56,358 nt of DNA from Novosphingobium clariflavum (GCF_026420865.1 NZ_JAPCWC010000024.1:1-56358), one strand, 5' to 3'. Positions 25,611 to 38,832 are shown, numbered from the stretch's first letter. The notes: a model not told the origin generated them from the sequence alone. Program-made: numbers and translations.

Positions 25611-27056
25611 ATGCCAATCCGCCGCCGCGCCTTGCGCGCTTTTCTCGTTGCCGGAGCCGCTGCTTTTGCTGCCACCGCCATGCCCGCGCTGGCGGAGGAA
25701 GAGGAGGAAGGCGGCACCCTGCCGCCGGTCGCCGCCGTGCCCAGCACGCCGATTGCAGGGGACTTCACTTTCGCCGCCGTGGGCGATCTGATCTACTTGC
25801 GCCCGATGCTGGCGACGCTCGAAAAGCAGTCCCCGGAAATGCTGCGTCTTTTGCGCAGCGCCGATGTGACGTTCGGCAACTTCGAGACCACCGCACTCGA
25901 TCTCAAGACCTTCAAGGGATCGCCGCAGGCCGAATCCGGCGGCACCTGGATGCTGGCCGATCCGCGCGTGCCTGCCGATGTCGCCGCGATGGGCATCGAC
26001 ATCGTCGGCCACGCCAACAACCACGCGACCGACTGGGGCGTGGAAGGCATGCTCGATACGCTCGATCTGCTCGATGATGCCCATGTCGTCCATGCCGGGA
26101 CGGGCCGCTCGATGAGCGCCGCGCGCGCGCCCGCCTATTACGACGGCGGCCATGGCCGCATCGGCCTGGTCTCCGCGACGACCACGTTCACGCCGATGTC
26201 GCCCGCCGCCGATCCGCTGGGGCAGGTGCCGGGGCGCGGCGGCGCGAACACCATCCGCAGCACCGAAGTCGGGCTTGTCTCGCAAGCCGACCTTGCGGTG
26301 CTGGCGCGTCTTGCCGGCACCAAGGAAGGCGCTGCGGTAAAGCTCAAGGGCCGCGAGTACCGCGTCTCCGCCGATGCCGTCTCGCCGATGAAGATCGAGT
26401 ATGATCTCAACCGGAAGGACGTGGCCGCCAACCTGCTGGCGGTGCGCCAGGCCAAGGAAAACGGCAACTTCGCGGTGTTCTCGCTGCACAACCACGAGCC
26501 GGGCAATGCCAGCAGGACGCCGGCCGGCTTCGCGCAGGGCCTCGCCCATCAGGCCATCGATGCGGGCGCCGACGTCTATGTCGGCCACGGCCCGCACCAG
26601 CTGCGCGGGATCGAGATCTACAAGGGCAAGCCGATCTTCTACTCGCTGGGCAACTTCGCGATGATGAACAACTCGCTCGATGACGTGCCGGCCGACATGT
26701 ACGACCAGTTCGGCGTCACTCCGGGCAGCGTGACCACGCCCGAGTTGCTGGCCGCGCGCAATGCCAAGGAGTTCTCGGATCCCGCCCTCTACGAGACGGT
26801 GATCGCCACGGCCCACTACCGCGACGGCAGGCTGGACGAAGTGCGGCTCTATCCGGTCGATCTCGGTGTGAATGCCAGCGGGGCGGGACGCGGGGTGCCG
26901 CACATGGCGGACGCTGCCACCGGCGCGCGCATCCTGGCGCGGCTGCAGGCGCTGTCGCAGCCCTATGGCACGACCATCGCCATCGATCACGGCGTCGGTG
27001 TGATCCGGCTCGGCGCGATCCGCGGCGACGTTATCCGGGGCGACAGGGGCCGCTGA
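25611..27056 (+). CDS. CapA/PgsA-type exported metallophosphatase-like protein
   Basis: A 481-residue protein of the bacterial capsule-synthesis CapA family (PGA_cap domain, calcineurin-like fold). The start is ATG 25611, preceded by AAGGGG; a signal peptide (RRRALRAFLVAGAAAFA) ends at MPALAE and is followed by a short acidic run. Family motifs are FTFAAVGDLIYLR, TFGNFETTALD, GHANNHATDWG, FAVFSLHNHEP and VYVGHGPHQLRGIEIYKGKP plus IFYSLGNF. CapA is known from poly-gamma-glutamate capsule systems, but no capB or capC is near, and many orphan members exist, so capsule synthesis is not claimed. The context is a two-component system upstream and maeB convergent downstream. Confidence 0.88.
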   Translation: MPIRRRALRAFLVAGAAAFAATAMPALAEEEEEGGTLPPVAAVPSTPIAGDFTFAAVGDLIYLRPMLATLEKQSPEMLRLLRSADVTFGNFETTALDLKTFKGSPQAESGGTWMLADPRVPADVAAMGIDIVGHANNHATDWGVEGMLDTLDLLDDAHVVHAGTGRSMSAARAPAYYDGGHGRIGLVSATTTFTPMSPAADPLGQVPGRGGANTIRSTEVGLVSQADLAVLARLAGTKEGAAVKLKGREYRVSADAVSPMKIEYDLNRKDVAANLLAVRQAKENGNFAVFSLHNHEPGNASRTPAGFAQGLAHQAIDAGADVYVGHGPHQLRGIEIYKGKPIFYSLGNFAMMNNSLDDVPADMYDQFGVTPGSVTTPELLAARNAKEFSDPALYETVIATAHYRDGRLDEVRLYPVDLGVNASGAGRGVPHMADAATGARILARLQALSQPYGTTIAIDHGVGVIRLGAIRGDVIRGDRGR

Positions 27057-27066
27057 CGGACCGCTG

Positions 27067-27098
27067 GGCCGGAGCAGGGCGCAGGCGCTGCTCCGGCC
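27067..27098. terminator. Hairpin between convergent capA-like and maeB genes
   Basis: GGCCGGAGCAG (27067-27077) pairs perfectly with CTGCTCCGGCC (27088-27098) around a ten-base loop. It fills the 55-bp gap between two convergent genes and probably ends both transcripts, although there is no strong U-tract. Confidence 0.65.
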
Positions 27099-27111
27099 GG
27101 CGGCAGGGCGA

Positions 27112-29376
27112 TCAGCCCTGTTCGAGCTGGGCGGCGGCGATCGCCGTCAGGTTGAGGATGCCGCGCGCGGTGACGCCCGGCGTCAGCACGTGGATCGGCT
27201 GGGCCAGGCCCATCAGCATCGGCCCGACGGTGGGCGAGCTGGACGAGGCGGACAGCGCGGTCAGCGTGATGTTGGCGGCATCGAGCGTGGGCATGACCAG
27301 CAGGTTGGCCGGGCCTTCGAAGCGCGAATCCGGCACCAGGCGGTCGCGCAGCGGCTGGCTGAGCGCGGCGTCGGCATGCATTTCGCCGTCCACCTGCAGG
27401 TCCGGCATGGCCTTGCGCACGATGTCCAGCGCGGCGCGCATCTTGCGCGCGCTGGGGCTGTGCGAGGCGCCGAAATTGGAGTGCGAGAGCAGCGCCACGC
27501 GCGGGCGCAGGCCGAAGTGCTTGAGCTGGGTGGCGCCCAGCTGGGTCATCTCGGCGATCTGCTCGGGGGTCGGGTCCGGCACCATGTGGGTATCGGTGAT
27601 GAACAGCGCGCCGGCATCGAGGATCAGGCCGGACAGCGCGTAGACGCGGCTGCTGGCGGGATCGCGCTCGATCACCCGCAGCACGTGCTCGACCTGGCCC
27701 CAGTATTCCGAACGGCCGCCGACCAGCGCGGCATCGACGCGGCCGGTGCGCAGCATCATCGTCGCGGTGATCGTCGGGCGGCGATAGACGTGGCGCAGGA
27801 TCTCGTCGGTCGGCACGCCCTTGCGCGAGGCGATGGCACGATAGGCCTCGACCAGATCGGCCATGACCTCGTGATCGGTCTCGGGATCGATCACCTCGAC
27901 GTCGCGGTCGAGTTCGAAGCCGAGGCCGAGGCTGGGCAGCTTCTCCTTGAGGATCCGGCGGCGGGCGACGATGGTGGGGCGCACCAGTTCCTCGTCCAGC
28001 GCGTCCTGGATCGCGCGCAGCACGCGCTCGTCCTCGCCCTCGCCGTAGACGATGCGGCGCTTGCTGCCGCGGGCGGCCTCGAACACCGGCAGCATGAGCT
28101 GGCCCGAACGGGTGTTCTGGTGCGAGAGCGCGCGCTTGTAGTCGTCGAGGTCGATGGTCTTGGTGGCGACGCCGCTGTCCATCGCCGCGCGGGCGACGGC
28201 GACCGCGATTTCGCCGATCAGGCGCGGGTCGAACGGGGTCGGGATGATGTATTCGGGGCCGAACACCAGCTTGCGGCCGCCATAGGCCTGGGCCACGCTG
28301 TCATGCGCGGGCAGGCGGGCGAGCGCGGCGATGGCCTCGGCGGCGGCCGCCTTCATCTCCTCGTTGATCGCGGTGGCGCCGACGTCGAGCGCGCCGCGGA
28401 AGATGTAGGGGAAGCACAGGACGTTGTTGACCTGGTTCGGATAGTCCGAGCGGCCGGTGGCGATGATCGCATCGGGGCGGGCTTCGCGGGCCAGTTCGGG
28501 GCGGATTTCCGGCTCGGGATTGGCAAGCGCGAAGATCAGCGGGTTGGGCGCCATCAGCTCCAGCCATTCGGGCTTGAGCACGCCGGGGGCGGACAGGCCG
28601 AGGAACAGGTTGGCGCCGGGCAGCACCTCGGGCAGCGAACGCGCGTTGGTATCGCGGGCATAACGCGCCATGTTGGGCAGCATGCCTTCGCGGCCGGAAT
28701 GGATGACGCCGTCCTTGTCGGTCAGCGTCACGTTCTCGATGCGGAGGCCCATCGAGACCAGCAGGTCGACGCAGGCCAGCGCCGCCGCGCCCGCACCCGA
28801 CGTGACGAGGCGCGCCTCCGCCAGCGTCTTGCCCTGCAGCACCAGCGCGTTGCGCACGGCGGCTGCGACGACGATGGCGGTGCCGTGCTGGTCGTCATGG
28901 AACACCGGGATGTTCATGCGTTCCTTGAGCCGCGCCTCGATGGCGAAGCATTCGGGGGCCTTGATGTCTTCCAGGTTGATGCCGCCGAAAGTCGGTTCGA
29001 GCAGGGCGACGGCTTCGACGAACTTGTCGGGATCGGTGGTGTCGACTTCGATGTCGAAGACGTCGATGTCGGCGAACTTCTTGAACAGGACCGCCTTGCC
29101 CTCCATCACCGGCTTCGAGGCCAGCGCGCCGATCGCGCCGAGGCCGAGCACGGCGGTGCCGTTGGAGATCACCGCGACGAGGTTGCCGCGCGCGGTGTAG
29201 TCCAGCGCCTTGGCCGGATCGGCGGCGATTTCCATGCAGGGCGCGGCGACGCCGGGCGAATAGGCCAGCGCCAGGTCGCGCTGGTTCACCATGCGCTTGG
29301 TCGGCTCGATCCTGAGCTTACCGGGCTGGGGGTAGAGGTGGTAATCGAGGGCGGCGCGGCGCAGATTGTCGTCCAT
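27112..29376 (-). CDS. maeB: NADP-dependent malic enzyme with C-terminal phosphotransacetylase domain
   Basis: A 754-residue fused protein of the MaeB type, converting malate to pyruvate, CO2 and NADPH. The malic domain (about 15-150) carries YSPGVAAPC and VMEGKAVLFKKFADIDVFDI; the metal site is VFHDDQHGTAIV. The NAD(P) domain follows (VTSGAGAAALACVDLL). From about residue 430 a phosphate acetyltransferase-like domain runs to the end (RIVYGEGEDERVLRA); in this family that domain is thought to be regulatory, responding to acetyl-CoA. The start ATG 29376 has a GGGGG stretch five bases ahead; earlier in-frame ATGs at 29394 and 29388 are less well placed. Confidence 0.93.
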   Translation of the reverse strand: MDDNLRRAALDYHLYPQPGKLRIEPTKRMVNQRDLALAYSPGVAAPCMEIAADPAKALDYTARGNLVAVISNGTAVLGLGAIGALASKPVMEGKAVLFKKFADIDVFDIEVDTTDPDKFVEAVALLEPTFGGINLEDIKAPECFAIEARLKERMNIPVFHDDQHGTAIVVAAAVRNALVLQGKTLAEARLVTSGAGAAALACVDLLVSMGLRIENVTLTDKDGVIHSGREGMLPNMARYARDTNARSLPEVLPGANLFLGLSAPGVLKPEWLELMAPNPLIFALANPEPEIRPELAREARPDAIIATGRSDYPNQVNNVLCFPYIFRGALDVGATAINEEMKAAAAEAIAALARLPAHDSVAQAYGGRKLVFGPEYIIPTPFDPRLIGEIAVAVARAAMDSGVATKTIDLDDYKRALSHQNTRSGQLMLPVFEAARGSKRRIVYGEGEDERVLRAIQDALDEELVRPTIVARRRILKEKLPSLGLGFELDRDVEVIDPETDHEVMADLVEAYRAIASRKGVPTDEILRHVYRRPTITATMMLRTGRVDAALVGGRSEYWGQVEHVLRVIERDPASSRVYALSGLILDAGALFITDTHMVPDPTPEQIAEMTQLGATQLKHFGLRPRVALLSHSNFGASHSPSARKMRAALDIVRKAMPDLQVDGEMHADAALSQPLRDRLVPDSRFEGPANLLVMPTLDAANITLTALSASSSSPTVGPMLMGLAQPIHVLTPGVTARGILNLTAIAAAQLEQG

Positions 29377-29481
29377 GGCCACCCCCATAAGCATGGAAAT
29401 CGTGCTTGCCTATGGTTTATCGGCGTAACGATATGTTGCCGTAAACGTCAGCCGCGAAATCCGCCGCGGTGCGCGCCCGGA

Positions 29482-30258
29482 TCACCGGCTCCGTGCGAGC
29501 GGGATGACCAGCGGCATGCCGTCCAGCTCCGCGCGGTAGCCGGTGACGCCGTAGATGCTGCGCAGCATGGCGTCGGTGAGGACCTCGGCGGGCGAGCCGT
29601 CGGCGACCAGACGGCCCTGGTCGATCGCCAGCAGCCGGTCGCAGTGGCGTGCGGCGAGGTTGAGATCGTGCAGCACGGCGATCACCAGCGCGCCGGCGCG
29701 GGCCTCGCGGGCCAGCAGTTCCATGACGTCGATCTGGTGGCCGGGGTCGAGCGAGGCGAGCGGCTCGTCCACCACCAGCACCGGGGCGCCGACCGCCAGG
29801 GCCCGCGCCAGCAGCGCGCGGGCACGCTCGCCGCCGGACAGCTGCGTGGCGATGCGCGCGGCGAGATGGCCGACGTCGGCGCGTGCCATCGCCTCGTGGA
29901 CGGCAAGGCGGTCGGCCTCGGCGATCCGCGACATCGGCCCCAGGTGCGGCAGGCGGCCGAGCGCGACGAGGCGCTCGACCGTGAGCGGCCAGTGCAGCGT
30001 CTGGCCTTGCGGCAGATAGGCGATGCGGCGGGCCAGCTCGCGCGGGGGGAGCGCGGCGATGTCCGCGCCGTCCAGTGCGATGGTGCCGCGCGCCGCCGGA
30101 ACCAGCCCCGCGAGCGCGCGCACCAATGTCGACTTGCCGGCGCCGTTGGGGCCGATCACGCCGATCAGCGAACCGGCGTGAAGCTGCGCGGAGATGCCGT
30201 GCAGGATTTCGCGGCGGCCGAGTTCGACGGCAAGCTCGTTGATCGCGATCGTCGTCAT
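29482..30258 (-). CDS. btuD: ABC transporter ATP-binding protein, FecE/BtuD type
   Basis: A 258-residue ATPase for an iron-complex/vitamin B12-type importer. Walker A is GPNGAGKST (36-44), the Q-loop follows in AYLPQGQ, the signature is LSGGERAR, Walker B is VLVVDEPLASLD, and the switch His is in VLHDLNLAARHCD. It starts eight bases after the stop of the permease gene. Adjacency to a BtuF-like binding protein and to the cobalamin biosynthesis operon favours corrinoid over heme or siderophore uptake; the ATPase sequence alone cannot decide. Confidence 0.85.
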   Translation of the reverse strand: MTTIAINELAVELGRREILHGISAQLHAGSLIGVIGPNGAGKSTLVRALAGLVPAARGTIALDGADIAALPPRELARRIAYLPQGQTLHWPLTVERLVALGRLPHLGPMSRIAEADRLAVHEAMARADVGHLAARIATQLSGGERARALLARALAVGAPVLVVDEPLASLDPGHQIDVMELLAREARAGALVIAVLHDLNLAARHCDRLLAIDQGRLVADGSPAEVLTDAMLRSIYGVTGYRAELDGMPLVIPLARSR

Positions 30259-30266
30259 CGGCGGGC

Positions 30267-31298
30267 TCACCACAGGCGCCGCTCCCGCAGCAGATGGAAG
30301 AGGAAGACGGGGACGCCGAGGAAGGCCGTCACCACGCCCAGCTTCAGTTCGGCATCGGTCGGGATCAGCCGCACGAGGATGTCGGCTCCGGTCAGCAGCA
30401 CCGCGCCGCCGAGCAGCGAGGGCACCAGCAGCGCCGAAGGGCTGCGGTCGGTCATGGGGCGGATCAGGTGCGGCACGATCAGGCCGACGAAGCCGATCGC
30501 GCCCGACACCGCGACCGCGCCGCCGACGCCGATCGCCACGCCCAGCATCAGCCGCAGCCGCGTGCGGGCAAGGTCGACGCCGAGCGAGCGCGCCCCGTCC
30601 TCGCCCAGCGACAGCGCATCGAGCGCCAGCGGATCGGCCAGCAGCAGCGCCGCGCCCACCACCACGCAGGGCAGCGCGATCCACACGTGCTCCATCGAAC
30701 GGTTCTCGATCGAGCCGAGCAGCCAGGACATGATCTCCATCGCCGCGAAGGGATTGGGCGAAAGATTGAGCGCGAGGCTGATCCCCGCGCCCGCCAGCGT
30801 CGAGACGGCGATGCCCGCCAGGATCAGGCCGAGCGGGCTTTCCGAACGCCCCGCCAGCGCGAACAGCAGCACCATCGCGCCCAGTGCCGAGGCGATGGCA
30901 AGCAGCGGCAGCATCGCTGCGTGCCACTGCGAAATGCCGAAATAGAGCGCGATCACCGCGCCCAGCGCCGAGGCGTTGGAGGCCCCCAGCACCGAGGGTT
31001 CGGCCAGGGGATTGCGCAAGTAGCCCTGCAGCACCGCACCCGACAGCCCGAGCATCGCGCCGGTCATCAGGCCGATCAGGGTGCGCGGCAAGCGCAGTTC
31101 GAGCAGGATCGCACGCACCACCGGCTCGCCGGTTCCGCCAAGCGCTGCCACCATCCGGCCAAGGCCGAGCGAGATGGGCCCGAGGCTCATCGACGCCAGC
31201 GCCACCACGATCACGGCGCAGGTCAGCAGCGGAAGCAGCGCCGGGTGGCGTAGCCGGGGCGGACTACCGGATAATTCCACTGGAACCTCGCTTGGCAT
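30267..31298 (-). CDS. btuC: ABC transporter permease, FecCD/BtuC type
   Basis: A 343-residue inner-membrane permease with about ten hydrophobic segments. FecCD hallmarks are ELRLPRTLIGLMTGAMLGLS, GAVLQGYLRNPLAEPSVLG, the NPFAAMEIMSWLLGSI stretch, and GAIGFVGLIVPHLIR near the cytoplasmic coupling helix. It partners with the ATPase immediately downstream and with a binding protein transcribed divergently only 72 bases away. B12 import is inferred from neighbours. Confidence 0.87.
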   Translation of the reverse strand: MPSEVPVELSGSPPRLRHPALLPLLTCAVIVVALASMSLGPISLGLGRMVAALGGTGEPVVRAILLELRLPRTLIGLMTGAMLGLSGAVLQGYLRNPLAEPSVLGASNASALGAVIALYFGISQWHAAMLPLLAIASALGAMVLLFALAGRSESPLGLILAGIAVSTLAGAGISLALNLSPNPFAAMEIMSWLLGSIENRSMEHVWIALPCVVVGAALLLADPLALDALSLGEDGARSLGVDLARTRLRLMLGVAIGVGGAVAVSGAIGFVGLIVPHLIRPMTDRSPSALLVPSLLGGAVLLTGADILVRLIPTDAELKLGVVTAFLGVPVFLFHLLRERRLW

Positions 31299-31305
31299 CG
31301 GCCTG

Positions 31306-31341
31306 TGTCATGCCTGTGTCGCTGTCTGTCATGCTTGTGTC
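31306..31341. repeat. Tandem 15-bp direct repeat in the btuC/btuF divergent region
   Basis: TGTCATGCCTGTGTC (31306-31320) and TGTCATGCTTGTGTC (31327-31341) differ at one base and are 21 bp apart, two helical turns. They occupy half of the 72-bp gap between the divergent permease and binding-protein genes. They may be regulator half-sites, or a simple duplication. Confidence 0.5.
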
Positions 31342-31370
31342 CCGGTCAGGTCCGGCTAAGAGCCAATGCC

Positions 31371-32246
31371 ATGGCTTGCGGAAAAATCCATCGGCGTCTT
31401 CGGCTTGTCCCCTGCCTGCTGCTCGCGGCGATGGTTGGCGGCGTGGTCTATGGTGCGGCGATGCGGCCTGCCGCGCCGGTTTTGCCGCGTCCGCACCGGA
31501 TCGTCTCGCTCAATCTGTGCGCCGATCAACTTTTGGTGGCGCTCGCCGACCGCGAGCAGATCGCCGGGCTCACCCGCTATGCCTCGGACCCCGAGATGTC
31601 GGCGGTGGCGGCACAGGCGCGCCGCCTGCCGGTCTTCGGCGGCTCGGCGGAGGAGATCCTCGCCGCGCGCCCGGACCTCGTGGTCGGCATGCCCGCCCGC
31701 CGCAATCCGGCCATCGCGGTGCTGAAGGGGCAGCACTATCCCGCGCTCGATCTCCAGTCCGCGAACCGTTACGAGGACATCCTCGTCTCGATCCGCGCGG
31801 TGGCCCGCGCGGTCGGCCATCCGGAGCGCGGGGAGGCGATGATCGCGCGGATGAATGCCGATCTGGCCGGGCTGCCGAAAGTGCCCGGAGGCAAGGTCGC
31901 CGCCTATTACCAGCGGCGCGGGTACCTGACCGGGACCGGCACGCTGGTCGACGATCTGATGACGCGGGTGGGGCTGGTCAATCTCGCCGGAAAGCTTGGA
32001 AAACCGCCGCTTTCGCAGATGAGCCTGGAAGAGATGGCGCTGGCCCGGCCGGACTTCATCCTGATGGACAGCGCCGCGCGGCCAGTGGAGGATCAGGGCA
32101 CCGAGATGATCCATCACCCGATCCTCAGGACCATTGCCCGCATCACCATCCCGCAGGCGTGGACGGTCTGCGGCGGCCCGGCCTATGTTAAGGCGGCGCG
32201 GGCCATGGCGGAGCAGGCGGGCGGGCGGCCTCTCACCGCTCGCTGA
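31371..32246 (+). CDS. btuF: Periplasmic corrinoid-type ABC binding protein (BtuF-like)
   Basis: A 291-residue substrate-binding protein from the ATG at 31371 (AAGAG upstream); the earlier ATG at 31305 gives an odd cysteine-rich leader. An N-terminal hydrophobic signal (LVPCLLLAAMVGGVVYGAA) may be cleaved or act as an anchor. The TroA-type fold is seen in HRIVSLNLCADQLLVALAD, FGGSAEEILAARPDLVV and DFILMDSAARP. ABC binding proteins with SLNLCAD are common in cobalamin importers. It is divergent from btuC, and its 3' end overlaps the convergent bluB by 14 bases. Confidence 0.85.
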   Translation: MACGKIHRRLRLVPCLLLAAMVGGVVYGAAMRPAAPVLPRPHRIVSLNLCADQLLVALADREQIAGLTRYASDPEMSAVAAQARRLPVFGGSAEEILAARPDLVVGMPARRNPAIAVLKGQHYPALDLQSANRYEDILVSIRAVARAVGHPERGEAMIARMNADLAGLPKVPGGKVAAYYQRRGYLTGTGTLVDDLMTRVGLVNLAGKLGKPPLSQMSLEEMALARPDFILMDSAARPVEDQGTEMIHHPILRTIARITIPQAWTVCGGPAYVKAARAMAEQAGGRPLTAR

Positions 32247-32868
32247 CGTTTGCGCGCCAGTCGAGCCGGGCCTGCCAGCCGCGCCGTTCGAGTTCGGGCA
32301 CAGGGTCGGCTTCGAGCGGCGCGCCGAGGCACAGCAGGGCGATCAGCCGCCAGTCCGGCGCGGCGCCGAGAAGCCCGGACACATGCGCAGGATCGACCAC
32401 CGAGACCCAGCCCAGCCCCAGCCCTCTCGCCCGCGCGGCCAGCCACAGCGTGTGGATCGCCAGCACCACCGAAAATCCCCGCGTTTCCGGCATCGTCGCG
32501 GCGCCGAGGCGGCCGCCGACGGGCGTGGCATCGTCGCAGAACACCGCGATCAGCTCGGGCGCCTCGCGCAGGCCGTGGAGCTTGAGCGCGCGATAGGCCG
32601 GGCGGCGATCCTCGGGCATCGCCTCACCGGCGCGGGCGATCTCGGCATCGGCGTGGGCCGCCAGCGCCTCGCGCAGTTCGCCCGAGCGCACCCGCACGAA
32701 ACGCCAGGGCTGCGAATTGCCGACCGAGGGCGCAAGCTGGGCGGCCCTGAGCAATTCGGCCACGAGTTCTTCCTCCAGCGGATCGCTGCGGAAATGGCGC
32801 ACGTCGCGGCGCCAGGCCAGCAGGTCGCCCAGTTCCTGCTGGAAGTCGGGGCCGAAGCGCGGCGGCAT
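32233..32868 (-). CDS. bluB: 5,6-dimethylbenzimidazole synthase BluB
   Basis: A 211-residue nitroreductase-fold flavoenzyme that cleaves reduced FMN with oxygen to give DMB, the lower ligand of cobalamin. Recognised by RRDVRHFRSDPL, AAQLAPSVGNSQPWRFVRV, and LGLGWVSVVDPAHV. The length matches the BluB family and the position at the end of a cobW-cobN-cobO operon confirms the role over a generic nitroreductase. It begins two bases after the cobO stop, and ends by overlapping the convergent btuF by 14 bases. Confidence 0.92.
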   Translation of the reverse strand: MPPRFGPDFQQELGDLLAWRRDVRHFRSDPLEEELVAELLRAAQLAPSVGNSQPWRFVRVRSGELREALAAHADAEIARAGEAMPEDRRPAYRALKLHGLREAPELIAVFCDDATPVGGRLGAATMPETRGFSVVLAIHTLWLAARARGLGLGWVSVVDPAHVSGLLGAAPDWRLIALLCLGAPLEADPVPELERRGWQARLDWRANVSER

Positions 32869-32870
32869 GG

Positions 32871-33478
32871 TCAGAACTCGATGCCCGCCTGCGCCTTCAC
32901 GCCGGAGCGGAACGGGTGCTTCACCAGCGTCATCTCGGTGACGAGATCGGCGGCCTCCATCAGCGCTTCGGGGGCATTGCGGCCGGTGACCAGCACATGC
33001 TTCATCTCGCCGCGCGCGGTCAGCACGTCCAGCACTTCGTCCAGCGGCAGATAGTCGTAGCGCAGGACGATGTTGAGTTCGTCCGCCAGCACCATGTCAT
33101 AGGCGGGATCGGCGACCATGCGCTTCACTTCCTCCCAGGCCTCGCGGGCGAGCGCGATGTCGCGGGCGCGGTCCTGCGTGTTCCAGGTGAAACCCTCGCC
33201 CATCGGCTTGAATTCGACATTGTCCGGGAAGGCATCGAAGACGACCTTTTCGCCGGTGGTCATCGCCCCTTTCACGAACTGGACGACGCCCACTTTCTTG
33301 CCGTGGCCGATGGCGCGGACCACCATGCCGAGCGCGGCGGTGGTCTTGCCCTTGCCCTTGCCGGTGTGGACGATCAGCAGGCCCTTCTCGATCGTCTTTC
33401 CGGCCATGATCTTGTCATGCGCGGCCTGCTTCTTCTTCATCTTCTCGGCGTGCTGTTCGTCACTGCGCTGCACCATGG

Positions 33479-33482
<4 letters not shown>
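32871..33482 (-). CDS. cobO: Cob(I)yrinic acid a,c-diamide adenosyltransferase
   Basis: A 203-residue CobO/BtuR-type ATP:corrinoid adenosyltransferase, which attaches the 5'-deoxyadenosyl group to cobalt. The P-loop TGKGKGKTT is at residues 40-48; VVQFVKGAMTTGE, MGEGFTWNTQD, DELNIVLRYDYL and VLVTGRNAPEALMEAADLVTE are family signatures. The ATG at 33482 overlaps the cobN stop in an ATGA arrangement, implying translational coupling. An open frame extends far upstream in the cobN antiphase but lacks family sequence. Confidence 0.94.
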
Positions 33483-37287
<3,805 letters not shown>

Positions 37288-37288
<1 letters not shown>

Positions 37289-38337
37289 CAGGCGTCCACG
37301 CTGCCGAGAACCCCGGCCAGCCCCGCCTCGATGGCGGCGCGGTCCAGCCCCTTCTGGCCGATGACGACCAGCTGGGTGTGGCGCATTTCCTGCGGCAGCC
37401 AGGCGCGGTCGTAGAAGTGCTGGATGCGCGGGCCGACGGCCTGCACGACCAGGCGGCCGGGCTTGCCGCCGACCGCGACCATGCCCTTCACGCGCAGAAT
37501 GTCGTGCTCCGCGATCAGGTCCTTCAGGCGTGCGAGCAGCGCATCGAGATCGGCAACATCATCGCCGGAGACGACGAAGCTGTCGAAGTCGTCATGGTCG
37601 TGGTCCTCGTCCAGCCCGTCGATGTGCGAGGGGCGGGAATCGAGGTCGTCCTCGGCCGCTGCGGTGATGCCCAGCAGCGCGGCGATGTCGACGGCGCCGT
37701 GATCGGCGCGCACGATCTTCACGCCGGGGCGCGTTTCGGCCAGCACCAGCGTCTCGACATGGGCAAGGGCATCGGCATCGACGAGATCGGTCTTGTTGAG
37801 CACGACCATGTCGGCGCAGCCCAGCTGTTCCTCGAACAGTTCCTCCAGCGGGCTTTCGTGGTCGAGCATCGGATCGGCGGCGCGGGCTGCGGCCAGCGCC
37901 GCCTCGTCGGCGGCAAAGCGCCCCGCCGCGACGGCATCGGCGTCGATCAGCGCGACCACGCCGTCAACGGTGGCGCGGGTGCGGATGTCGGGCCACTGGA
38001 AGGCCTTGACCAGCGGCTTGGGCAGGGCAAGGCCGCTGGTCTCGATGATGATGTGATCGGGCTTGTTCTCGCGGTCCAGCAGCTTCTGCATGGTCGGCAG
38101 GAAATCGTCGGCGACGGTGCAGCAGATGCAGCCGTTGGCCAGTTCGACGATGTCGTCCTGCGGGCAGGCCTCGTCGTTGCAGCCCTTCACCAGTTCGCCG
38201 TCGACGCCGACATCGCCGAACTCGTTGATGATGAGGGCCAGGCGGCGGCCCTTGGCGTTCTGCAGCAGGTGGCGGATCAGCGTGGTCTTGCCGGCGCCGA
38301 GGAAGCCGGTGATGACAGTGGTGGGAACCTTGCTCAT
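37288..38337 (-). CDS. cobW: CobW, metal-chaperone GTPase of cobalamin biosynthesis
   Basis: A 349-residue G3E-family GTPase thought to deliver cobalt to the cobaltochelatase. Walker A is GFLGAGKTT (residues 11-19), the metal motif is GCICC (C70, C72, C73), the guanine motif is NKTD in VVLNKTDLVD, and an acidic His-rich stretch DEDHDHDDFD lies near residue 243. The C-terminal CobW_C domain includes GMVAVGGKPGRLVVQAVG and the RHTQLVVIGQKGLD end. It is the first gene of the riboswitch-led operon and overlaps cobN by one base. Confidence 0.94.
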
Positions 38338-38539
38338 GTAATCGTCTCCCGCGCGCCAGCGACCTCAAGCGGCGGGGCTTTGCGCCGCACAGGCGGCGAA
38401 GGCGGCGTGCCGCGTCGGACCGGCGCACGGGCGCCCGACATGGCATGCCGCTGCGGCCCCGGCCGCATCCATCACGTCGCTCAGACGGAAGAGTTACCGT
38501 GCCTTGGCCATCCCCTGGACCCGGGCAAGAGCGACATCG

Positions 38540-38745
38540 ACGCCGGCAGGTTTCCTGGCTCGCGGGTCACGGCGCGATGCACGGCCTTCCCAGGCCTCGC
38601 AGGATTTAGCGTCCGGCCCAGTGGCTGCGGCGAAGATCCTTGTCCCGCCGCGATGTGCATCGCGCTCGCCGCTTACAGTTGCAGGGACAGCCTCGGTTGC
38701 GGATGGCGAACCATCCTTGCCGTGTTCCCGTATTAAGCCCCTTGC
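38540..38745 (-). ncRNA. Cobalamin (AdoCbl) riboswitch
   Basis: Reading the minus strand from about 38745, the sequence shows TACGGGAAC (38724-38732), CCCTGCAACTGTAAGCGG, GCCACTGGG and CTGGGAAGGC, and then a textbook B12 box GAGCCAGGAAACCTGCC at 38561-38545. Order and spacing match the cobalamin riboswitch aptamer. It lies about 200 bases upstream of the cobW start, leaving room for an expression platform. It should repress cobW-cobN-cobO-bluB when adenosylcobalamin is abundant. Exact ends are approximate. Confidence 0.95.
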
Positions 38746-38832
38746 GGGGCACCGGCGCGATCATGTCCGGGCTGCCATCTGGCGTTCCGGACGGATCTGC
38801 TCCTAGCTGGCGACCGGTAGGAGGGCAAGCGG

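Noticed and set aside
27190..30945. 1251-codon open frame antisense to maeB and the ABC importer genes
   Set aside because: It is a GC-rich shadow frame with no family sequence, across genes with clear homology on the other strand.
38357..38830. Open frames through the region upstream of cobW
   Set aside because: They fall across the cobalamin riboswitch and have no coding signature.
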